From contig NZ_JAJVKV010000014.1 of assembly GCF_024198175.1 (NCBI RefSeq), positions 62,001-126,000 of the forward strand: 64,000 bases of DNA, given 5' to 3'. Below the pieces are notes generated by a model. It searched no databases. It had not been told where the DNA came from and was given only the letters and a program-made list of their open reading frames with translations. Below, piece by piece: positions 58,651-64,000 of this stretch (its first letter is position 1; every line of letters starts with the position of its first letter). This stretch comes from Pyxidicoccus xibeiensis (lineage in GTDB: Bacteria; Myxococcota; Myxococcia; Myxococcales; Myxococcaceae). The translations under genes and the position numbers were made by a program.

Positions 58651-59958
58651 ATGCGCCGCCTCTACCTGTCCCTGGGACTGCTCGCCGTCCTCTTCTCCGC
58701 CGGCTGCGACCGGATGGATACCGACCCCATCTTCGCCTACGGCAGCGCGTGGAACCGTGACGGCACGCCCCTGGCCGGCGCGACGCTGGCCTACGAGCGC
58801 ACCCTCCAGACGGACCCTCCCAACGGAGGGGGGCCGCCGGCGCCCTTCCGCATGCCCGACTTCAAGCCCTATGGCACGGCCGCCACCGAGGCCAGCGGGG
58901 ACTTCTTCCTGGAGATGCGCTTCGGCGACGTCCAGGCGCCGGACCCCACGCAGCCGGAGTGGGCCCGCCAGCCCTACCGCTTCCGCGTGTCGCGGCTGGA
59001 GGAGGACGGGACGGGCACCTTCGTGTCCTTCCTCTTCTGGGACGACGTGGAGCTGCCGGCGCTGAAGCCCTGGGATGCGCGCCTGACGGTGGAGCAGGGC
59101 CCTGGAGGGCAGGTCGTGTCCTTCCAACCGGCGCCCCCCGTGCCGGAGCTGCCCCCCACCGGAGAGCTGGCGAACACCTCCACCCTGGAGCAGGAGATCG
59201 TCCCCGCCCCCCCCACGACGCCGGAGGCGGTGCTGCTCGTCACCAGTGAGGGGAAGACGGTGTACCGCTGGTGGGGCGCGACGTCGCCCTGGACGGCGAG
59301 CCCCTACATCCTGGAGGACTTCGCCAGTCCGGCGCTGCAGCTGCGGGCCCTCTCGCTGGGCGAGTGGCTGTTCCGTCCGCTGGGCGCCGTCAGCTCCTTT
59401 CTCACCTTTCGCATGGAGTGGCGCACGGCGGTGGAGCCTTTGCCCGTCGGCGGCCTCGTGCCCGTCAGCCGGGGGGCGTCGTGCGAGCCTTCGCCAGGGG
59501 AGGGCGCCTGCCCCTGGACGGATGGGCGCCTGGAGCAGGTGGGGCTCCGCGATGGACCCATCGGGCCGTCCAGCCTCATCGTCACCCTGGCGGAGCCCCG
59601 GCGGCTCCGGCATGCCGTGGTCCGGGGCATGAGCGGACACGGCGGCATCCACTTCAAGCTCGAGGGGAGCCTCGATGGCGAGCAGTGGTCGCTCCTGGCG
59701 CTCTCCCCACTGCTGCTGCCCGAGCGGGACAGGTCCTTCCTCTACTTCCCCGAGCCGCGGTTTGGTGAGCGGACCCAATGGGACAGTCCCTTCGACGGGC
59801 CGCTGCGCCCCGAGGATGGGGTGGCCTTCGGAGAGGCGCCCCTGGCCGACGTGGGGCCCGTACGCCTCGTGCGCTTCACGGCGGCGAACTTCTCCGCAGG
59901 GAATCCCGGACAGCCATTCGGGCTCTCCTCCCTGGCCGAGCTGTCCCTGTTCGAGTAG
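58651..59958 (+). CDS. Lipoprotein paired with the TonB-dependent receptor
   Basis: A 435-residue lipoprotein: signal RRLYLSLGLLAVLFSAGCDR, lipobox SAGC. Beta-rich, with an N-terminal carboxypeptidase-regulatory-like segment (GSAWNRDGTPLAGATLAYER) and a C-terminal part (about residues 260-435: GHGGIHFKLEGSLDGEQWSL) reminiscent of a discoidin-like sandwich. No known family is certain. Its ATG is 1 nt after the receptor stop, so translation is coupled; a surface lid or ligand-capture role, as in SusD-type pairs, is inferred from arrangement. It ends 6 nt before a convergent gene. Confidence 0.72.
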   Translation: MRRLYLSLGLLAVLFSAGCDRMDTDPIFAYGSAWNRDGTPLAGATLAYERTLQTDPPNGGGPPAPFRMPDFKPYGTAATEASGDFFLEMRFGDVQAPDPTQPEWARQPYRFRVSRLEEDGTGTFVSFLFWDDVELPALKPWDARLTVEQGPGGQVVSFQPAPPVPELPPTGELANTSTLEQEIVPAPPTTPEAVLLVTSEGKTVYRWWGATSPWTASPYILEDFASPALQLRALSLGEWLFRPLGAVSSFLTFRMEWRTAVEPLPVGGLVPVSRGASCEPSPGEGACPWTDGRLEQVGLRDGPIGPSSLIVTLAEPRRLRHAVVRGMSGHGGIHFKLEGSLDGEQWSLLALSPLLLPERDRSFLYFPEPRFGERTQWDSPFDGPLRPEDGVAFGEAPLADVGPVRLVRFTAANFSAGNPGQPFGLSSLAELSLFE

Positions 59959-59964
59959 GGACGG

Positions 59965-60672
59965 CTAGCCCGCCTTGAGGCGCGCGGATTCCTCGGCGTG
60001 CTTCGCCAGGGCCTCGGCAATCTGCTCCGCCTTCCACAGCGGGTCCAGGCAGGGGCAGAAGTAGCCGGGGCCGGCCTTCTCCTTCACGGCCCACTCGAAG
60101 AAGCCGCGCGCGACAGGGTGCAGCTCCTCCGGAAGGAAGAGGGCGGCCACGTCGTACTCGGTGAAGCGCAAGAGCCCCGGCACGCGCCACTCCCGCTCCC
60201 AGTCGAAGCGGTAGCTGTAGGGCGCGTTGTGGGTGTCGCCCTGGATGTCCACGAAGGGCGTCATGGACCAGATGGGCTCGCGCTGGGGCTCCTTCGCCGC
60301 GAGCGCCTGCTGCACCTGGTGCTTCAGCGCGAGGTGCGCGGGCGAGGCGTACTGGACGTACCAGACGGGACCGCCGCCCTGGGAGAGGATGTAGCTCTTG
60401 CTGAAGCCGATGCCATACAGGCTGCGGCGCTGGACGAGCCGCCCGAGCTGGTCCAACGGAATCTCGCTGAAGCACACCGAGCGGTGACGCTCCGCGACGG
60501 CCGGCTCCCTGCGGGCCATGCCGAAGCCCTCTCCGCCAGGGATGAGCGTCCTCGAGCCGAGGATGTTCATCATGTTCTGGTAGGAGTCATGGTAGGGCGG
60601 CCCCGGCTTCGTGAAGTGCACCACGAAGTCAGACATGTCCCGCCACTGTGGATTTGTCTGGTAGCCAAGCAT
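59965..60672 (-). CDS. AbiGi-like abortive-infection antitoxin family protein
   Basis: A 235-residue cytoplasmic protein matching the AbiGi family (the antitoxin-type half of the lactococcal AbiG phage-resistance pair). Characteristic pieces are DFVVHFTKPG at the N-terminus, NMMNILGSRTLIPGGEGFG, SVCFSEIPLDQLGRLVQRRS, LYGIGFSKSYIL and a later FDWEREWRVPGLLRF. AGGGACG precedes ATG 60672. No AbiGii-like toxin gene lies beside it, so it is an orphan here; such proteins may also act outside phage defence. Family assignment rests on motif memory, not a search. Confidence 0.65.
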   Translation of the reverse strand: MLGYQTNPQWRDMSDFVVHFTKPGPPYHDSYQNMMNILGSRTLIPGGEGFGMARREPAVAERHRSVCFSEIPLDQLGRLVQRRSLYGIGFSKSYILSQGGGPVWYVQYASPAHLALKHQVQQALAAKEPQREPIWSMTPFVDIQGDTHNAPYSYRFDWEREWRVPGLLRFTEYDVAALFLPEELHPVARGFFEWAVKEKAGPGYFCPCLDPLWKAEQIAEALAKHAEESARLKAG

Positions 60673-60913
60673 CGTCCCTACTCCGCCGGTAATGTCCCGG
60701 ACGTGCGGGGGGGATGCAACCCGAGGTGGCGCGGGTGCTCGACGCCTGCTCGCCTCACGGCCGGGCGGGGCGGACCTCGCTTCGGCCCGGGCGGGCCCGC
60801 TCGGCGCCCGGACGCGCGCCCGGGGACCCGGCCGGATGCCGGCGCGAGGCGCGACAGGCCGACGGCGCCCGGGCCTCGCAGCGATGTGGGCCGGCGGCGT
60901 TGGCGTGGGCGCG

Positions 60914-60943
60914 TTGCGGTGCCAGGGGCCCCCTGGTTAGGGT
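60914..60943 (+). promoter_or_regulatory. Predicted promoter giving a leaderless arsR transcript
   Basis: TTGCGG (60914-60919), an 18-nt spacer and TAGGGT (60938-60943). Transcription would begin 7 nt on, at 60950, which is the G of the GTG start codon. No Shine-Dalgarno sequence is present, as expected for a leaderless mRNA. Confidence 0.5.
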
Positions 60944-60949
60944 TGCTCC

Positions 60950-61246
60950 GTGGCTGCTCCCGCTCCCCAGCCTTCCGCCCCGCTGACCGCCGAACACCGG
61001 GCCAAGGTGTTCAAGGCGCTGGCCGACCCGTGCCGCGTCCGCATCGTGGAGATGCTGGCGCACCAGGGAGACCTGTGCGGCAACCAGCTCGCGGAGGCCA
61101 TGGGGGTGAGTGCTGCCCTCCTGTCCCACCACGGGAAGGTGCTGGAGGGCGCGGGCCTCATCTCCAAGCGGAAGGACGGGCCTCATGCCTACTGCGTCCT
61201 CAACCGCGAGCTGCTCGCCGAGGCCATCCGCGGCCTCGTGGACTGA
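60950..61246 (+). CDS. ArsR family transcriptional regulator
   Basis: A 98-residue winged-helix repressor. Helix-turn-helix features are VFKALADPCRVRIVEMLAHQ, LCGNQLAEAMGVSAALLSHH and GKVLEGAGLISKRKDGPHAY. Cys are at CRVRI, LCGN and YCVL, but the CxC metal motif of ArsR is missing, so a thiol-reactive or organic signal is more likely than arsenite. GTG start, apparently leaderless. A 24-bp perfect palindrome 11 nt downstream, before the ene-reductase gene, is its probable operator. Control of that gene is inferred. Confidence 0.87.
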   Translation: MAAPAPQPSAPLTAEHRAKVFKALADPCRVRIVEMLAHQGDLCGNQLAEAMGVSAALLSHHGKVLEGAGLISKRKDGPHAYCVLNRELLAEAIRGLVD

Positions 61247-61257
61247 GCGCCCGACAC

Positions 61258-61281
61258 TCAAACATTCATTTGAATGTTTGA
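61258..61281. promoter_or_regulatory. Perfect 24-bp palindrome, probable ArsR operator
   Basis: Two 11-bp arms (TCAAACATTCA and its exact complement) flank a TT spacer. AT-rich in a 70% GC setting, it lies between the arsR-type gene and the old yellow enzyme gene. Near-12-2-12 geometry is that of ArsR/SmtB operators. Chance occurrence of such a palindrome is very unlikely. Confidence 0.75.
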
Positions 61282-61335
61282 ACGCCCCTCATTACTTCAG
61301 GCGTCATCGACTCTTTCCCTCGCGGGAGGTGCTCC

Positions 61336-62418
61336 ATGTCGCAGCCCCTGTTCACTCCGGTGACCGTTGGTTCCCTGAAGCTTCCGCATCGCATCGTCAT
61401 GGCGCCCATGACGCGCAACCGGGCGGGGCCGGAGCAGGTGCCCACGCCGCTGATGGCGGAGTACTACGCGCAGCGGGCGTCGGCGGCGCTCATCATCACC
61501 GAGGCCACCCAGGCGTCGCTCCACAGCTACGGCTACCCGAATACGCCGGGCATCCACACGGACGCGCAGGTGGAGGGCTGGCGGCGCGTCACGGACGCCG
61601 TGCACGCGCGCGGTGGCCGCATGTTCCTCCAGGTCTGGCACGTGGGGCGCATCTCCCACCCGGTGATGCTGCCGGGCGGGGCGCAGCCGGTGGCGCCGTC
61701 CGCCATCGCCGCGAAGGGCACGCTGTACACGACGCAGGGGCCGAGGGAGTTCGTCACGCCGAGGGAGCTGGCGCTGGAGGAGCTTCCGGGCCTCGTGCAG
61801 TACTTCGCCGAGGCCGCGCGCCGGGCGAAGGAGGCGGGGTTCGACGGCGTGGAGGTGCACGGGGCGAACGGCTACCTGCTGGACCAGTTCCTGAGGGATG
61901 GCAGCAACCACCGCACGGACGCGTACGGCGGCACCGTGGAGAAGCGCGCGCGCCTCCTGTTGGAGGCGACGGAGGCCGTCATCGGCGTGCTGGGCGCGGA
62001 CCGGGTGGGCGTGCGGCTGTCGCCCACCAATCCGTTCAACAGCATGTCGGACTCGGACCCGGCGGCGACGTTCGGCTACGCGGCCGGGGCGCTGGACAAG
62101 CTGGGGCTGGCCTACCTTCATGTGATGGAGCCGGCGCCGGGGCTCGACATGCCGCCGGGGACGACGCGGGTGCTGCCGCTGCTGCGTGAGCGCTTCCGGG
62201 GGCCGCTGATGGTCAACGGTGGCTTCACGCCCGAGAGCGCCAACGCCATCATCACCGCGGGGATGGCGGACCTGGTGTCCTTCGGCGCGCCCTTCCTGGC
62301 CAACCCGGACCTGCCCGAGCGCTTCCAGAAGGGCGCTTCGCTCAACCCGGCGGACCCGTCCACCTTCTACGGCGGCGACGCGCGCGGCTACACGGACTAC
62401 CCGGCCCTGGCGGCCTGA
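61336..62418 (+). CDS. Old yellow enzyme family alkene reductase (NemA-like)
   Basis: A 360-residue FMN-dependent ene-reductase. Visible features are the N-terminal beta strand LPHRIVMAPMTRNRA (FMN contacts), LQVWHVGRISHP, the substrate-binding pair in EVHGANGYLLDQFLRDGSN (His and Asn), TDAYGGTVEKRARLLLEATE and the phosphate site VSFGAPFLANPDLPERF. It uses NAD(P)H to reduce activated C=C bonds, nitrate esters or quinone-like electrophiles. GGGAGG precedes the ATG. The palindrome upstream and ArsR gene suggest induction by such electrophiles, as NemR does for nemA in E. coli. Confidence 0.92.
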   Translation: MSQPLFTPVTVGSLKLPHRIVMAPMTRNRAGPEQVPTPLMAEYYAQRASAALIITEATQASLHSYGYPNTPGIHTDAQVEGWRRVTDAVHARGGRMFLQVWHVGRISHPVMLPGGAQPVAPSAIAAKGTLYTTQGPREFVTPRELALEELPGLVQYFAEAARRAKEAGFDGVEVHGANGYLLDQFLRDGSNHRTDAYGGTVEKRARLLLEATEAVIGVLGADRVGVRLSPTNPFNSMSDSDPAATFGYAAGALDKLGLAYLHVMEPAPGLDMPPGTTRVLPLLRERFRGPLMVNGGFTPESANAIITAGMADLVSFGAPFLANPDLPERFQKGASLNPADPSTFYGGDARGYTDYPALAA

Positions 62419-62440
62419 GTCCTGGGGCCTGGAGCCCGTG

Positions 62441-63814
62441 TCAAGCCTGGGTGGCCGTCACCCAGACGCCGGGGCGCGGGCGCAGGGTGATGGCCGGCGC
62501 GGGCGCGAGGTCGTGGCCCGGCGCCAGGTCCAGCCGCACGCGCTGGAGCAGCGTGGCCAGCACCAGCACCAGCTCCATCATCGCGAACTGGTTGCCGATG
62601 CACTGGCGAGGCCCGCCTCCGAACGGGAAGAAGGTGAAGCGCGGCCGCTCGCGCTCGTGCTCGGGCAGGAAGCGGTCCGGGTCGAACTTCTCGGGCGCTT
62701 CCCAGAGGCGCGGGTGGCGGTGCGTCACCCAGGGCACCAGCAGCACGTAGGAGCCCCGGGGGATGCGGAAGCCGCACACGACGTCGTCCTGGATGGCGTT
62801 GCGGGAGAAAATCCACGCGGGAGGGTAGAGGCGCAGCGACTCGTCCACCACGCGGCGGGTGAGCGCGAGCCTTGGCAGGTCCTCCACCGTGGGGTTGCGG
62901 CCCGCCAGCTCCCGGGCGAGCTCCGCCTCCAGGCTCCGCCGCACCTCGGGGTGGCGCGACAGCAGCACCACCGTCCACGCCAGCGCGCTGGCCGTCGTCT
63001 CGTGCCCGGCCAGCAGCAGCGTCATCACCTCGTCGCGCAGCTGCGTGTCGCTCATGCGCTCGCCGGTGTCCTCGTCGCGCGCCTCCATCAGCATCTGGAG
63101 GAGGTCGTGGTGTTCTGCTCCCTCCCGGTGCCGGCGCTCGATGATGGTGCGCACCACCCGGTCCAGCGTGGCCGCGTCCCGCTCGAAGCGCCGGTGTGAC
63201 GGGAGGGGCAGGGCGCGGGGGAGCTGGATGAGCTGCGTGAGGCGCGCGTTGGCGAACGTCTGCACCCGGCCGAGCGCCTCGCCCACCGCGCGCGACTCGT
63301 TGCTCACGTCGGTGCCGAAGAGGGTGAGGCCGGCGATGCGCAGCGTCAGGTGCGTGAGGTCCTCCGCCACGTCGAAGGGCTGGCCGCTGGCGATGCGCGC
63401 CTCCAGCGCCGCGGCGAGGTCCGCCGTCGCGTCCACCATGGTGCGCGCGAAGCCCGCCAGGCGCTGGCGGTGGAAGGCGGGCTGGGCCAGTCGGCGCTGG
63501 CGCAACCAGAAGTCTCCCTCGCTGGTGAGCAGCCCCTGCCCGAGCAGCTCGCGTATCACCGCGAAGCCGCGCGTCTGCTTGTCGTAGTTGCGCGCGTGGT
63601 CCTGGAGGACGTGGCGAATCGCATCCGGGTGGGCCAGCAGCGTCACCGACACCGGGCCCACCCGCATGCGCACCACGTCGCCGTACTCGCGCACCTGCGC
63701 GGGGAGGAAGGTGAGCGGGTCCTTGCGCAGCGCCCGCAGGTTGCCCAGCAGCGGCTCACCGCGGGGACCCGGAGGGAGCAGCGCGGCGCTGGCGGGTGGA
63801 AGGGTGGTGGACAT
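62441..63814 (-). CDS. Cytochrome P450
   Basis: A 457-residue soluble-type P450 (no membrane anchor). I-helix oxygen-binding motif LLLAGHETTASALAW, K-helix ESLRLYPPAW, and heme loop FFPFGGGPRQCIGNQFAMME with the axial Cys near residue 401 are all intact. The Pro-rich N-terminus (LPPGPRGEPLLGNL) is of the CYP102-like/fatty-acid type. It hydroxylates an unknown substrate with external redox partners; no ferredoxin gene is nearby. GGGAG precedes the ATG. It converges on the ene-reductase gene with 22 nt between them. Confidence 0.93.
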   Translation of the reverse strand: MSTTLPPASAALLPPGPRGEPLLGNLRALRKDPLTFLPAQVREYGDVVRMRVGPVSVTLLAHPDAIRHVLQDHARNYDKQTRGFAVIRELLGQGLLTSEGDFWLRQRRLAQPAFHRQRLAGFARTMVDATADLAAALEARIASGQPFDVAEDLTHLTLRIAGLTLFGTDVSNESRAVGEALGRVQTFANARLTQLIQLPRALPLPSHRRFERDAATLDRVVRTIIERRHREGAEHHDLLQMLMEARDEDTGERMSDTQLRDEVMTLLLAGHETTASALAWTVVLLSRHPEVRRSLEAELARELAGRNPTVEDLPRLALTRRVVDESLRLYPPAWIFSRNAIQDDVVCGFRIPRGSYVLLVPWVTHRHPRLWEAPEKFDPDRFLPEHERERPRFTFFPFGGGPRQCIGNQFAMMELVLVLATLLQRVRLDLAPGHDLAPAPAITLRPRPGVWVTATQA

Positions 63815-63941
63815 GGCGGTGCGCTCCCTTCTCGGGCGGGTGTTCCATTGTCGACCCGCGCGGCAGCGGGCGATAGGGGCCCGTGCTGCTTGCCGTGGGA
63901 CAGGCTAGCTTCGCGCCCCGTCCACCGATGGAGGGAGCACC

Positions 63942-64000
63942 CTGGAGCCCCTGTCCCGCATCCGCCGTCTGAGCCTCGTCGCGCTGCTCACACTCTGCGT
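63942..64000 (+). CDS. Possible start of a further secreted protein (partial)
   Basis: The last 59 nt read EPLSRIRRLSLVALLTLC after a CTG codon, a basic then hydrophobic stretch like a signal peptide, with GAGGGAG 4 nt upstream of the CTG. No ATG or GTG opens this frame, so the start is uncertain. The ATG at 63928 meets a stop after 14 codons. The gene, if real, leaves the window at the right edge. Confidence 0.3.
   Translation, partial: MEPLSRIRRLSLVALLTLC

Noticed and set aside
55245..58652. A long minus-strand frame that joins the membrane protein to the receptor antisense
   Set aside because: Only the last 149 codons (from 55694) have membrane-protein character; the rest mirrors the receptor gene.
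63906..63911. TAGCTT as the -10 box of the gene at the right edge
   Set aside because: No -35 at a suitable distance (TTGCCG is only 10 nt away) and the start codon itself is uncertain.
1..64000. tRNA, rRNA and CRISPR arrays
   Set aside because: No cloverleaf-like gene with a GTTCRA-type T-arm, no rRNA signature and no evenly spaced direct repeats were found by reading; a covariance search would be needed to exclude a tRNA fully.

Overview
This is a GC-rich (roughly 70% by eye) bacterial chromosome segment. Its gene content fits a myxobacterium of the Myxococcaceae (Myxococcus, Corallococcus or Pyxidicoccus type). Signs are the many lipoproteins, TPR and coiled-coil proteins, a DUF4215/fibro-slime surface lipoprotein, TonB-like proteins with low-complexity linkers, a CotH protein, an alpha-2-macroglobulin/PbpC pair, a DUF3396 immunity protein and a relic of a myxobacterial IS4-type transposase. 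Genus and species cannot be fixed from the sequence alone. About 50 genes are supported; no tRNA, rRNA or CRISPR array was recognised.

Layout. 0-7.7 kb: the 5' end of a TonB-dependent receptor and its lipoprotein partner, a TonB-like transducer, a bestrophin, an arginase-family enzyme coupled to a CGNR zinc-finger regulator, a Cys-rich lipoprotein, and a CoA-transferase coupled to a TPR protein. 8-21 kb: M3 peptidase, ThiD, a GH18 lipoprotein with FN3 domains, an M20 peptidase, the fibro-slime lipoprotein, two TPR proteins, beta-carbonic anhydrase and a coiled-coil lipoprotein. 21-30.3 kb: a DUF574 methyltransferase, then penicillin-binding protein 1C translationally coupled to a 1913-residue alpha-2-macroglobulin. 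30.6-37.4 kb: potDABC-patD-gabT, a polyamine uptake and gamma-aminobutyraldehyde/GABA catabolism cluster.

37.4-39.2 kb is a visibly less GC-rich two-gene module: a lipoprotein ending in a PD-(D/E)xK nuclease-like domain, overlapping by 4 nt a DUF3396 immunity protein. It looks like a lipoprotein toxin/immunity cassette and is the most interesting element here. 39.2-45.4 kb holds a PaoABC-type periplasmic molybdenum aldehyde oxidoreductase operon, divergent from a Tat-exported flavin amine oxidase. 45.4-49.1 kb is a second patch of accessory character: a frameshifted transposase relic, a DUF1989 protein, a secreted protein with a toxin-like C-terminus but no visible immunity gene, and an RsbR-like STAS protein.

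49.2-64 kb: a coiled-coil protein divergent from asnS, a CotH lipoprotein, a LysE exporter, a MerR regulator overlapping a membrane protein, a receptor that carries its own TonB-C-like domain with a downstream lipoprotein, an orphan AbiGi-like protein, an ArsR regulator and old yellow enzyme separated by a perfect 24-bp palindrome, a cytochrome P450, and the beginning of a possible further gene.

Genes that appear to work together are PotABCD with PatD and GabT; the amine oxidase with PaoABC (amine to aldehyde to acid, by inference); A2M with PbpC in the periplasm; ArsR with the ene-reductase; and the toxin-like lipoprotein with its immunity protein. Starts were reassigned on Shine-Dalgarno or promoter evidence for many genes. 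Strong GC hairpins without U-tracts lie at many operon ends.
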